A DNA stretch of 64,000 bases from Acanthaster planci (taxonomy: Eukaryota > Echinodermata > Asteroidea > Valvatida > Acanthasteridae): the NCBI RefSeq assembly GCF_001949145.1, contig NW_019091355.1, positions 3,596,476 through 3,660,475 on the forward strand. The letters are read 5' to 3'. The notes below the pieces were generated by a model. The model was not told the DNA's origin, ran no database searches, and was given only the letters and a program-made list of their open reading frames with translations. The position numbers were made by a program, and so were the translations under genes. Shown one piece after another: positions 35,480 to 49,100 of the stretch; within the stretch, counting starts at the first letter, position 1, and each line of letters opens with the position of its first letter.

Positions 35480-38400
35480 GAACAAATTTTATTTTATCAT
35501 ACATATTAATTATCCGTCCATTGTACACGGAACAATTCAAAAAAAAAAAAAACCAACATACGTACATTTAATATAACGCTGTTATGTTTACACACGGTGC
35601 AAAAAACCAAAGGAAGAGAAATACGGGAATAACTGTAACAAAAATAACTGAAGCGTTTCAAACACTTATCAAATGAGGTATAAACAAAACCGTGGCCTTC
35701 AAAACTACTAGAATCGGTTCAATATTAAATATAAAACTGCTAATAAAAAAAGAACGATTCTTTTCAAAGAATGTTCTATAAGGATAAAGGAGAATAGTAA
35801 CACTCTTTTAAAAAAAAAAGGAAAGCCTATTGCTGGTTGTCCACAATGCTTCCATCCGAAACTGTACGCTTGTTTCCCTAAAAAGTACTGGTTTAGCACG
35901 AGGAGGATAGACCGAGTATCGGCGTCAAGTGGTTGTTCTCAAGATGGTTGCCGCTGTTCTTAAAATAGACTGATGACATCATCAGAAGCGCCCCTTTATC
36001 TGACCTGGGGTCAACTTTGTGAAAGTGACGAGGTAATTTTTGCTTTGACTTATTATTTCTCGGGTTATATCAGTTAATGTACCTTCTATTCAGCTGGAAC
36101 ACATTTTTACTGCAGGTCTCCATCACAAAACTGAATTTCATTTTTGATATTCCCACACCAGTATCATCAGAGCATTTGGCTCAATTTCACGGTTCCTAGG
36201 CAACCTTAGCAACACATACAGTGACGTGTGCTCATTGCTAAGGTACTGATAATTTGTAATCGCTTCCAAAATGGTTCGGGCTATGCAGCATCTTTTGAAA
36301 AGTCACTGACCAACTGATGCTCTGGACCATCGGTGATTCTCCCCTTTCTGGCCGGGTTTAAATTGGAAAGTAAAGCCAGCAAAATTTGTAGACAAAGTTG
36401 ACAATTTCAATTTTGGCCCCAAAATACGCATTTCTTTCACAAGTTGCCCCCATATTTAGGGAAACAATGCACGTTGCCTGAAAAGCACGAATTCTGAATG
36501 CTGACAATATCTATATAATCTTCTGCAAGTAATTAACATTAAAACACTTTCAAAAAAGAAAGGGAAAAAAGGGGGACAATTTTCCCTGTCTGCTTAAATT
36601 TTGAACCACTTTCAGATGGGGAGAGGGGTAAAAAAAAAGATATCCTTCGATTCAAAAGTTATTCTAAATTTCACTGAGATATGCACTTCAACTTTGTATT
36701 TCATGATTCATTTCAATATCAAAATACAATTGCTCTTCACGATTGGAGACAAGAAGTCAAGAATAACATTTTAGTTAAGGATGAATCCATAATTGCTGAA
36801 TTTAGTCATCTTGCACATGATTTGAATTTTTCTTTCACGCACAATATGTTTTTTGACACGGAGACTCGGGACACACATAAAAATTATAACTCTGAATGCA
36901 GACATACACTTCTTACAAAAAAATAACACGTGGTAAAAGTGGCTTTGGGAAGGGTATCTGGATAATGCAGCAAGTTCTTTTTGTACACAGAGTCATTTCT
37001 TTCCTTTACAACAATAAACCAATCAGCACTTGGAGCCCAGTTTAAAGAAATGCCGCACTGTTTGAACTACACCCAAAGGGGATGGTGGTCTACCCAAGCA
37101 TTCCCTGATGGTATGCCGTCCAGACTGCAGCAGGCATGGGATATCTCAGGATCCATCATCATACCCGGGGTGCCAGACTACTTGAAAAGAGCCAGGCACC
37201 TGATAAACATGCATGATAATGCATGGTGACCGTATTTAATGCATTTGACTCCTGCAAGACCACTGGAAAATGCACAGTCGCTGTACAACTCAGTCCATGC
37301 AATACTTGGCAGTTAAACACGTCTTACAGAACTTTGTGTCCTGTGTTTTCAGTGGAGTTCTTCAACTGACCCGATGTATTCTTGAGATTCCAGAAAGAAT
37401 CTGATAAATCAACTCAAATTTGTTTTAAAAAAACAACAACACACAAACGGTTCTGGAAGTGTTCGATTCGGATAACTTGCAAATGTTTGCTGCCCTCTGG
37501 AGTGCAAGTTATGCCAGGGAAATGCCCCAGACACATAGCATAAGATACCACTTCTCCACAGCACAGTACAAACGTTTATTCACAAATGTCTGAAATGTGA
37601 CTAATTAACTGCTAAAAAAAATTGGAAAACATTAAATGGTTGACACTTATTGAATTTCTTTCTTTCCAGCTAATAACAGGCCCCTATTTCCAGTCGGTGA
37701 CAAACATATGACAAACCGTTATGATTACATATAACCAAAACTGTTGACCTTCATGGGAATTTCTTTAAGCAGTCTGTCATGCCATTTTACACCACCTCTT
37801 CTCTTTCTACTCCTTCCCCCGTTTTGAATTCACATCTTCACATATAAAGTAAGTAACACTGCGCGCGCCCCCCCTTTTTTGCTCGAAGTTCTTGTGAATA
37901 TTTCACAACGGCATCCCCATTATTTGCAATAGAAATCTTTGGTTTGATCTAAGGTATTTCAAGGACTGTTCCGATGACCTGATAGTAATAAACTTGAAAG
38001 CTGCATCTGGAAAAATGGAAGATCAAACGTGCTGAGCAAATTTTGGCTGGAACAACAGTCTGACTAGAAATGTGTGAGAAAACAGTAAGTTGACTCATTT
38101 AAAGATATGAATGCTTATGTAGAAACGATCTTCAGTAACAAAGTAAAATCATTCAAACCAAACATGACCAAACTGAAAGAAATAGCTTCAAGATGACAGA
38201 CTCGAGACTGAAATTCGGAAAGAAAGGAGGGCAGGTGAAACTGGTACTAGTTTTATTGTAAGAAAGGCAATTGAAGTGTACGTCACTTTGAGTTTTTTTT
38301 TTTTTTCCTTTTGCATAAAACACATCCTTACAAACGGTATGGGGTATCGATCAAAATTACAAAATCGGAAGTAAAAACATCTGGAAAGGACTTTTCATGA

Positions 38401-39481
38401 AAGATCATTCGGGGACATCCAGATAGACAACATCCTGACGAATACAGCAGAGCAGTTCCATCTTGCAACATGTACTCATGAATATGGCTGACCGGGAGAG
38501 TAGTGACATACGGGATATGGAAACGTACTCTCCTCGCGGAAACCAGTCTGAATTAATGTCAAACCGACATCTTGGCTGACATGACCCCCTGCCCGTGGCT
38601 GTGCAAGGGCACTGTGTAACCGCACTCTGGACCACGGCGACATCCATTTCAGGTCTTCGGCACCAATACACAAACGAGTCTCTTGCAGAATCATGCTGGC
38701 AACTCAATTTATTGGAGAGCTCCTTGGCTCTTCCCTCGTGCTTCCCAGAATGCAATGCAACAGAATACCACAAAGTGTACATCAAAAACAGTCGCTCTAA
38801 TACGGAATGGAAAAAGCCATTTCTGCGATCCCGTTATGTCGAATCAACTGAAGATCTTGTGTACAACTGCACTGAAAACTATCCACCCACTGAAAAAAAA
38901 AATGAGGGCAACTCCTGCTGTTGATTTTCCACGGGGAAGGAAGCTCCTAGTGGGAAATTTCCACAAGCATCACCACACTGTGGTGAGAAGAGCCTTTGCC
39001 AATGCTTACCATTTTTCCTTTGCAAAGCTCGATATGACACCCAGCTTTCCATGCGCACCAGTGCTATGTCAGTACTACATATTCCGCTATGCCAGACACC
39101 TACAATGTTTGCAGCAAGAACACATCGGACAAAAATAAAGGAAAGGGAAAAGCGTCAAGTACAGAACGAGTCTCACCTTCATTTCCTTTGAAAAACGTCA
39201 CATCCCTTCGATGCACTGAATATACAGTGTACAATTCTTTATGGACAGGCTTGATTGTTTTCCCGGAGAAAATAGTCGCTAAAACATCAAGGTATCACAA
39301 TCGCTTCCCGTTGCTGTTAAAAACCCAAACGATTGGCAGCTGGACGAGCGGCCAGTGGTACTTTTTCGTCGTTTTTTTTTTCCCCACTTACGTTAATTAT
39401 TCACTTGATAAGTTTTCTATGTACAGTAATGGTTAATTTATGAAACAAGGTTTTTTTTCGTTTGGTACAGCTGATTAGATA
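35480..39481 (-). other. Probable TCF 3' untranslated region
   Basis: About 4 kb lie between the TCF stop at 39482 and the end of the converging UPF0728 gene, with no exon signals on either strand. A minus-strand AATAAA at 35493-35488 would be a fitting end; another lies at 37581-37576. The stretch is AT-rich with A/T homopolymers. Long 3' untranslated regions are usual for developmental regulators, but the extent here is a guess. Confidence 0.45.
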
Positions 39482-40171
39482 CTACGCAGTGACCGTCGCA
39501 GATTTCATGCTGAGATCCTGGGGCATCTCCGGCGTGGGAGGCGGCCTTGACTGCGCATGGAGTTGTAAGAGTCCGTGGGGCGTCAGGCCATTGGAGAAGG
39601 CCGTGCCCCTCAACATGTCCGCCTGGGAGGTCGCGTGTGCCGCAAAGAGAGACGGCTGCGAGGGAAACACCATCATGGGTGGTGTACTGCTGAACGACAT
39701 GTGGTGACCCGAGTGCGAGATGGAAGGATGCGGGAGGTGGACTATTGTGGCAGGGGACGTCTGGGTGACCATGGGCGACGGCGACGGGTGCAGTGTGGGC
39801 TGCTGGGTACTGGCGGCGGACGAGGCGATGGAGAACGCCTGGCTGTGAGGTGGTGGTAGGGGTGGGGGTGGGGTGGCGGTGGTGGGCGGGGCTCCGACAA
39901 GGAGGACGACGAGGAGAGTGCCCGCTCCCTGTGACTGTGGCTGCCGTTAGCCTGCTCCCCGTGATGCTGACTGGAGGAACTAGGGACCAGGGGCTCAGAG
40001 GTTGGGGGTCGCGTTCCCTCTGACCCCTCCTTGCTTCCAAGGCTGTTGTTGGGCATCCGCTGCGGTGGGGTGGGTTGTGAAAATTCTTGTTCATCTTCAC
40101 TGTCGCAACTGTCCTCTTTGTTCTGACCGTTCTCGTCTGAGCAGATGTACCGGATACACTTCTTCTTTCTC
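39482..40171 (-). CDS. TCF7L: TCF last exon: end of C-clamp and C-terminal tail (reading-frame conflict)
   Basis: Acceptor at 40173-40172; the exon starts [17 protein letters not shown] and continues as an acidic and Ser/Pro-rich tail. In this frame translation meets TAG at 39744-39742 after a basic run ([14 protein letters not shown]). In another frame on the same strand, open from about 39943 to the stop at 39484-39482, the sequence is more protein-like ([28 protein letters not shown]) and ends [14 protein letters not shown] take the second frame to be the real C terminus, reached by a one-base difference in a CCACC-rich tract (about 39850-39895) or by an undetected small intron. Confidence 0.72.
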
Positions 40172-43100
40172 CTAATCAGTATAAGATTATAAAAAGAAAC
40201 AACCATTACGAGGGGGTTGGTGTCCTAGTATAAGAAAGACTTACATTCTACAACTCACTGAATCTCTATGATAACTATATTTTCACCTTGTGGTCTGTCG
40301 CTGCGGATAAAATCTTCAGAGCATAATGATCACTGTGTCCTATGTGAGGGAATCATCTTTGAATTACATTACACCCACATATGTGATACGTGTATATTAC
40401 AATGTCAGTGCAAAAGCAATTCATGGGGAATTGGGTTGAGGTAGTGGTTCTTTCCTCACCTTTCACCTCTGCGGCCGGGTTCAATTCTCCTACCCTGTGC
40501 ACATGTGGATTGAGTTTTCAATCCCTACCCGTTTCGTCCGGTTTACCCAGAATATTCCTCTGGGGTTTTTCCTCGGGGCCACTAAACCTGAAGTGCTTTT
40601 GTCTCTCCTCTATAAGTTTCTTCAGGCTTATGAGCTGCAGTAACTGGGGTGCCTTTGAGGAATCCTCGGTTTCATGATCAGAAATACTTCATAATAATAA
40701 TTTTAAAAATACAATTGAAAAATAAATGCTACTCAAAATGTGACCACAAATTCTATTTATCTGTCTTGCAACCAATGTCTGAGTTCAGACATGGCCCAAT
40801 GGCCTATTTTTATGCCTATCGGTTTTGCAAAATGATTTCTTGCTGTTTACTCAACCCCAACCCCCATGGGTCAGTTATAATTCCACAGTCACACTGCTCT
40901 TGTTGCATTGAACAGGACCCAGGGGGCTGAGGTACAACCATCAATGCCACCATGCTACTATGCTTCACATGGAGAATAGCGCCATCTTGTGTTCAGTAAT
41001 GGAGAGCTGTGATGCTGTACACAGTGAGTGCAGTCAACACAAGATATTGTGGTTGAGTGGCTGAACCACTGAACTGGCAATGATGGCCACAAATGGGCGC
41101 AAGTGAACAGTGACTTTGCACTGCCGCCTTCCATTCATATTTTTTCTTGAAAATTTATTTCGTTTTCCTTGGTTTGCTGTTATTTTACGTACAAACACTA
41201 AGAAATAACCGGGCCATTTTTCAAATGGTATATGTGGGGAAAAATGGCCGGCCCAGGGAATTTTGTAAGTGGCCTGGTTTGGATTGTTTGGCTCATACTT
41301 GTAAAAAATATGAGCAAAAATTATTCCAATACTGGACAATTTTTACTTTTTTCTTTGCAAACAAATACATGTATATCATTAAAGCTGTATTCTCTAAGTG
41401 TTATAAACAATGACATTTACATGAAATTTTCCTTCAAAATTTAACAAAGAACATTCAAACGTTAGCAATGATTCTTATAAAATAAAAACTTAGACTCTCA
41501 AATATCATGAATAAGGTGGAACTGAGTTTTTAAAAATACCAACTCACGCACCTGCAGGGCTTACACCAGAATTCTTGCTGGTCGACGCCAAAGCGAGCTC
41601 GACATTTCTTTGGAGTGGACGGTTCTGAAATGATCACAAAGAACATCCATCAAACAAATGAAAGGTCCTGACATGTTGGAGAAAAAGTCTAGAATGTTCT
41701 TGCAAATGAAAACTCCATTCATTGCCGGATCCGAGGGAGGGTGGTCATAATGGGGACCATGTCCCCCCCCCCAAATGACAGATGATTCTTTACATTTCCC
41801 TTCATTCCCAAAAAACATGGAAAGAAAAAAATCCCTCAAATTTAGCCTTACCCTGAGAAAGGCCACAAAGTGAAAAAAACAAAAAGCCATAAAGCCAAAA
41901 ATTAAATAATGCAGTCTCCCTTTTGGGGGCCCTCTGAAAAATTTGTCCCCCCTCCCACACACACACACAAAATAAAAATTGGTTCCTGACCCGCCCTGAA
42001 CTTTATTCAACAAAAAGTAAAATAAAACACTCCATTTCTGGAAAAAGAAAGAAAAAAACAAAAATTTCACTGTTCATGTACATGTATGCCTTTCAAAACT
42101 ATTTAAAATGTTGACCATCGTGGAGGCTTGGGTTCCAGTCTCACAGAAGTAAGATTGTGAATTTTTTCGCAAGCAATCGAACACTGAATATACACTGTCA
42201 CAAGTAAACGTCGCCGGTGTAAGGGCAAAACCCATGATGCAATCAAAGTCTGGCACAGGTATCATCCTTTGCTTTCTAGTTTTGTATTCTCTGCGAGGGC
42301 CGAAGGTGGTCTACAGAATGAGACCACTCTTTGCACACCCAGGAAAAAAATGATGGAAAAGTGGATGGCCCCTGAGGAGAAGTATACAGAATGGAACAAT
42401 ACAATACTCATTCGCAATAGTCACGGACCGCATCATCCAACTGTTGCTGCTTAGGTATTTTGGAAACGTACGCTGGACAGTGCTCATTAGTTACAACACG
42501 CCCCTAACCATACGCCTCATGGGTCATGGGGCTGTGCACAGCATTATATAAGCAGTTAGTACCCATCCCCCCCCCCCTTTTGCAACTGGCAAGCAAGTGT
42601 CCCAAGTTTAAAAGGTTTATTCCAAATGTAAACGGCCTGTGGTGTGAGCGATGGCTTCCCCTCCATCTTTGGCTTTGGGGGATTCCACTCGGAAGCCTTG
42701 AATCTTTGAACCACAAGACTCCGACTCCAGCATTGGGTTTTTAGTTTCAGGACTTCAGTGAATTGAACTGGCTGTGGAAAGAGAAGAATTGTGGCTTGAA
42801 ATCCAGAGGCTCAAGGCCAGGGGCTTCACATCTCAAGGCCTGGGGAGCCCCTCCCCCAAGCTCAAGATTTGCAGCCTGGATCAAGGCTAACCCCCAGACA
42901 TCAAGCAAGGGTGGGATTACGGAACTGACATTTATTAATGACTGCAAAAATTTGGGTAGAAGTTTAATTTTTCTCCTCTTTGATCTCTCTGTTTAGCCAC
43001 AATGTTTCTCTTTTTGGACACAATGTTTCTTCCCGGCTTAGGCACGGTATCTGTGTACATTTTTACGGTACACTGTTTTTCGACCAAACATATTTGCATG

Positions 43101-46100
43101 CATGATGACAAAAGTCTAGGATCAGTTTGTACACAGAAATTCCTATGTTGTAAGAACAGTCCCCTGTGTGTCAGCGAGAAGCAGGTCACTTATTAAAGCT
43201 GGGAAAAAGGCACACAAAACTGCACTCCAAAGAGTGACTTGTCGCTGTCAGGCATTTTTTTTTCAGGCATGCAAGTGTGTACTTCTGCTCACAATGTGTT
43301 TAAGTACTGAGGAAATTCATTTAAGGGCCTCTTTAAGCATTAAAAAAGAGTCCCTGAATCATATAAGCAATTATCCTGCCCCACTGCTGCGACAGGACAA
43401 CTCAATCATCTTCCCGATGATCATGAAATAAAAATGAAACAGCTGCGGTGCACGTACAACACGAAAGCAAATGCCCAACTCCTCCCATAGTAGCCAGCAT
43501 TTAATACTGTTGTTTTATGGGAGGAGGAAGATTGGAATTTCTTCCACAGGCTGTTTAAAGCCACCATAAACTCCTATGTGTTATAGAGCTTGAAAGTAAA
43601 AGGTCACACAGTGAGCTTCCAGAACCCTTGTGCGGTCCACCTATGGGGATTTTACATGGGGGCTGTCCTATCACGTTGAGTAATTTTTAGAAGAATGATT
43701 TCTAACTAAAATCACCCCAAAAAATACTCTTGTTGGAATTTTACCTTTGTTTTCCTCAAGTAATATTTAGGAAAAGTCACCTGGAAATGGGTTAAAAAAA
43801 CTTATTTCATTATTAACGACTTTTCACGTCCGGCGATATCGTACCCAGGTCTCCTTGTTCGTGCATGTTTGTTTTCACTCCCCCTGCTTACATGAAACTG
43901 AGATTGTACACAACATTGCAAAGATTTACGTTTCTTCATGTATTTTAGACTTAACGAGGTGATGGGTTAATTTTTGGTAGCATACGTCCCTTTTAGTCCC
44001 AGTAATTGTTCAGTTTCTATAAATGGATACACCAGCAAATACTTACCGAAGCCGCCTTTTTAAGTTGGATTTTTGAAGAAATAACTAAATAAAAAAGTTA
44101 AATTCTAAAATTTGTGCATGTTATTTTTCCTATCCAAGGGTTCCAGAAGCGCGCCATCAGGGCTCTATTCTGCAGCTTTCAAAATTGGGATTCCCGTTCA
44201 TGACATTCTGAGTCAATTTTAAGTGAATCATTTAGGCAGCGCATGAGTTCAATTACCAGTCTCTGAGTCACTGGGTTTGTGTTTAAGTCTGAGTCAAGAG
44301 TCATTTGGCATGAGTTCGGGTCAAGTCAGGACTCAGCTGGCTTGAGTTTGAGTGTAAGTCGAAAGTCACTGACGTCAAATCTATATCATGTGTCACTTTG
44401 TTGATATTTAAACGTCGCTTGGTTTGAGTTTGAGTCAGAGTCGAGAGTCACATTGTTTGAGTCACTGAAATTGTGACTCAAGAGAGATTCCAATCAGAGT
44501 CCTGGTTTGATCCTGAGTATGTTCACTGTAATTCTGGCTTTAGTCCAGTTAGCATGGAGAATCATTTCAAGGCTCTTACAATTGTTTGACCTTCATGAAA
44601 CTCATTTGTGGGACTACTGGCAAACTCCAAGTTTGTACCAAGATGCCCTCCAAGTTTGTACCAAGATGCCCTCCAAGTTTGTACCAAGATGGCCTCCAAG
44701 TTTGTACCAAGATGCCCTCCAAGTTTGTACCAAGATGGCAGGTAACTTGATACAATGTGGCAGGTTTTAGCAGCAGATAGTTCAAACAGTGCTTTTAGCA
44801 ATTCTCCAAGAAAACATCAAACAATTAATGCCCCGGGGAGGGGGGGACGAAGAATAAAACAATTTCATAAATACACAGTGGGTGTTTATAAACATCGTTG
44901 GCAGAAAAAGGGTCCCGCTGGAGCATATCTGGATAAACTGTTGTCAATTTTCTATTCGATTTGTCACCGCCTTTAAAGACAAGGTCATCGGAAGTACTCA
45001 GCTCGTAAATGACGACAATGAGACTGGCATAATCTGGCCCTGACCACGTGTGCCCACTTTCTCCCCAGTTGGCATCTTTATCATCCCGTGATGTCTCTTT
45101 GGGAAGTGCATCGTTGTGACAGAAGGCAAACAAAATGGAAGGTAAATGCCTGACGGAACAACTCAATTTAGAAAAACACATAGAAAAATGACACCACCAA
45201 AAAAACAAAAACACATCTCAAGTGAAATAAACCCCCCAATATTGCAATTTTTGGTAAACAAGTCATGCATCAGGTGCAAGGTGGCAAAAACCTCAAGAAG
45301 TACAGTGACCTTTCCCAAACTGCCCCTCCCCCCACTCCTCTTCAGAGCCAACAGGTGACACCCGTTATCAAAGCAGGAAAAGAAATGAAAATAACAGCCA
45401 GTCCTACAGAGTCAAAAGGTGGCTCAAGTTGTCAGAAACGAACATGGCATAAATCAGTCACCAATCCCGAATAAATCTCTTCAAATTGCTTATTTTAGGT
45501 AAAGTGTGACTGCACTTTCAGCTCCCCCTCTTCCTTTATTCCCTCCTACTTTTTTTTTTCTTTTTGAGAGGTAAACAGACCTTGTTCCGATAATTACAAT
45601 AATGCATCTATTGATATTGTGGTTGAGTGTGGCCAACAGTGCATGACCCATTGTCAGAGCAGAACCCACGCTGGGCACATCCGCAGAAAACTTGGGCTCT
45701 TCTCAGTGCAACACTCTCTCCCCTAGCCTCCTTTGATTTTGTTAGTGATCAAGAACAGTGAATCGGTTCCTCCCACCTCTCTGTCTATTGCAACCAACTT
45801 GTAAATGCAGATCCCACTTTAGTTTCCTCTCACTCGTTCTGGAGAGAGAAAAAAACTTTTTTGGGGGGATGGGACGTAGGGGCAGCAAACATTTGCCTAA
45901 CAAGTGGGGAGGAAAAAACCTGTTGAACTGAATTATTAAAACTATGTTAACAAGATTCCTTGAAGCTGGGGAGTCACTGAAGATGTGCAGGCTCTTTTGT
46001 TCACAACTGACCAATTTTCTGAACATGGCTGTTTCAGAACTTGTACATCTGTTGATTTACAGACCAGTACATATGCTGCCATAGACGACAGTGATAAATA

Positions 46101-49100
46101 TCCACACTTCAAAAAGTCAGGGAAAATACAAGTTTCTCAGGTGTTCAAGAGACACATATCAAATTGAAGCTCACTTCCTCATCTTTCATTTTCCTTCCAT
46201 TTTCAGTGGCTTAACTGATGACTTTTGAAGATATTTCTCTCCAGAGAAAACCACCCCTCAAAACAGTCTTGAGACCAACTGCCATTTTGAAAAGTGATAC
46301 CTACATTCTATTGCAAGATAGTGCAATTGGAGGGCCCAGTTTGGTCCGATACTTTCAGAAATACAAGCTGGCAGTCCAGCTGGTAGATTCCATCCTCCTT
46401 AATGAACAAACCACCCAGACCACGTGCCGCAAATGCTCTAATACCAGAGAATTTGGCAGTCCAAAAAATTGTGAGTTGGCCTGCGCAGGCAGTTTTGGAC
46501 CTATTTGCTGGCCTGCGACTGTAGGCCCATTGCAAGGATACAACCAGCAGGTATCTGTAAAGTATGGGCTAGGCCAGAAAGAGCCCACAAAGGTAGTGCC
46601 TCCATAAAGCGTATGATTTTGATAGCCCCTAATAAAACTAATGCACCCCCGTGTTCCTCTTGACTGCCACTCTGCAGCTGCGTAAGGACTTTACCAATTT
46701 TGAGCCCCAGAAAAGGGTTAAAAATAAAGCAAAAACAAAATAAAGGTTCTCATTTTTGCAAGCTGTCTGTTCCAAGCATACGGAACTTGTCAAGACTGTG
46801 TACACTTTGCATTGCCAGTTATAGTGTTTATTTGTCTAAAGATATCAAAGCCTAAAGAAAAATTTGCAGGGGTTTGGAAATAACAGTAAGGATTCTCTGA
46901 CAAGTCTCCTGCGGTATTAATGGCACAAAGCAAGGAGTCCACATTATCTACAGCATGAATCCGATGAAAAAGAACGAACCAACGCCACACCAAAAACCTC
47001 CTGTGAGAGAATAGCCACACGGATACAGGAGAGCTGAAATGTCGAAGAGACACATAGTAAGCGAGCAACAAACCGCACGACACCATAAATCTGTCTGGCC
47101 GGCGAAGAGGAGACAGTCACAGGTGGTGCTGGCACCAGGGCAACCATGATGTAGACATCATCAATCACAAGAACAAAGCCGAACCCCACTCTTGGGAGGA
47201 TAAGGAAAGGAAAAAAGTACACCAAAGAATCCACAGAACGGATCCCGACTGGGCAGCCAGCCACGCAATGAACTGTGTTCGGGACAAGCTGGTGTAGGAA
47301 AGTATCCTGTGCTTCCGTGGCAACAGTGAGCCAATGCGGCCTTAAAAATATAACTGCACGGTCACATTTAATATGACCTTCAGGAGAAACAACACAAGCG
47401 TGAAATCTACACTGGTCGGGGGGGGACCATGGGTAACACAAGATTTTATGGAATTAAACAGAAACATGGAATAACATTGAAACACCAAATTTGATCCAAA
47501 AACTGCCCCCCCTAAAAAACAATTGAACTGAAAAATGCAGTGATGAAAGGACAGAATTTCTGATTTCCTTGAGGACAATTTTTTTCATGGTACCCTCATG
47601 TCAAGGGCGCAATCCCGATCTTACATAATAAACAGACTTGCAAGGGCTGTTTACTAAACTGCTTATTCCAATCCCGAGACCCACTACACTTTTTCCCAGG
47701 AAACTGCACAGCATTTGGTGATACTATGTTTCATAAAATACTTGTCCTAACTGACTCCAGCGACTGAGCGTTACTCTTCTGCCACTGTCATGATTTTTGC
47801 TGAAGAAGAGTTGCACCTTGGGAAACAAATTATTGTAATACAGGTTTGGGGACACAAATGCTTTTATTTTCTTCAACCCTACCTGCAGAACGCACATGCA
47901 AAAAAACAAAACAAACGCCAACAAACAAGAGCACCCACACCAAGATATCATCCACAAAAACCTGACATTCTTTTTGGAAGAAACATTCACTTCTACACTT
48001 CCGATTCTCCCATTCAACAACATTCAGGTTCCTCTTTTTTTGTTGTCAAAACACTGCCCATCCCATTATATGGTCAGACCCGTTTACAGAGAGAGTTGCA
48101 ACACGAGAGCGTCAATTATTGGAACCAAAATGGTGGATAATGGGTCAGTGAACATGGACAATTCGCACATAATGGCTGCATGCTGTACTGAACACACAAC
48201 GAACAGCCATTTGGGTACACAAAGTCTGAAGTTGGCACTACTCTCTCTGCGCACAGCTCTGCATATTTGCCAGGTCTTCCGCGAAAATGAAGCAGAGAAT
48301 CACTTTCGCATTAACCAAAGCAAATTGCATGTAACTGACGAGGGAATGCGACTGCTGATAATTCCACTGTCTAGGAATGCCAGGGCAGTCATAAATTACA
48401 AGAACTAATCAATTGTGCAAGTGCTATCCCCTGACGGAGGGTGAGTGATCACTATTTCTTATTACATCTATCATTTTTTAGTATTCCAAGCCACGCCATT
48501 TGCAGGGGTGAGATTGACCAATGATACAAATAGCTGAAAACAGCTGGAAAAATGGCATGAGGAAGCTGAACTGTGAAAATCTCCTCTACTTTTGTACACA
48601 GCCAGTGAGGAAAAAAAGCTGAAATCCAAAACAAGAAAGAGCTGAAATCAGCTAAAGAGCTGAAAAATCTTTCTTTCTTTACTTTTTTTAAAGGGTGTCT
48701 GAAATTGTCATTCTTTAACAACAGGAACCAGAATACAAGTAAAAAAAAAAGAGAACCAAATTTTTCTTCTTTTTGGGGAGTTGGACGATCATAAATTCAG
48801 CATTCTTCAATGACATATGTTTAATGCATTTTCTTTAAGTTGACTTTCCCAAATTAGTTTTCACACTGCAAAACAATACACCCCCTCACGTCTGCCGGAC
48901 ATCCCCTAGCTTTCAACTCACCCCCCCCTTCCCTGACCCTTGCACTGGCTTCGTCAAACCATCTCCTGCATTACAGGATAGCAGTGGGCCAGCCGAATAA
49001 AGCAATTCATATGTCAACCCCCTTAGTAATTGTGCTTTCATTTCTAAATAGTCGCCCGCGAATCCTCGGCGGGGTTAGCGCCACGGGCAAGCAAACATTA

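Noticed and set aside
39438-40100. Third open frame (220 codons) over the TCF last exon
   Set aside because: It does not connect to the C-clamp frame or to the PxDLS frame, and its His/Pro/Arg-rich composition is a shadow of the GC-rich coding sequence.
44562-44801. Repetitive open frames with [11 protein letters not shown]-type repeats
   Set aside because: Produced by the 23-base tandem repeat being open in several frames; no start context, splice sites or homology.
46218-46607. Open frame of 129 codons with an ATG, plus strand
   Set aside because: No recognisable domain, no clear promoter or splice signals, and it lies inside the TCF intron; the length is within what chance gives in 64 kb.
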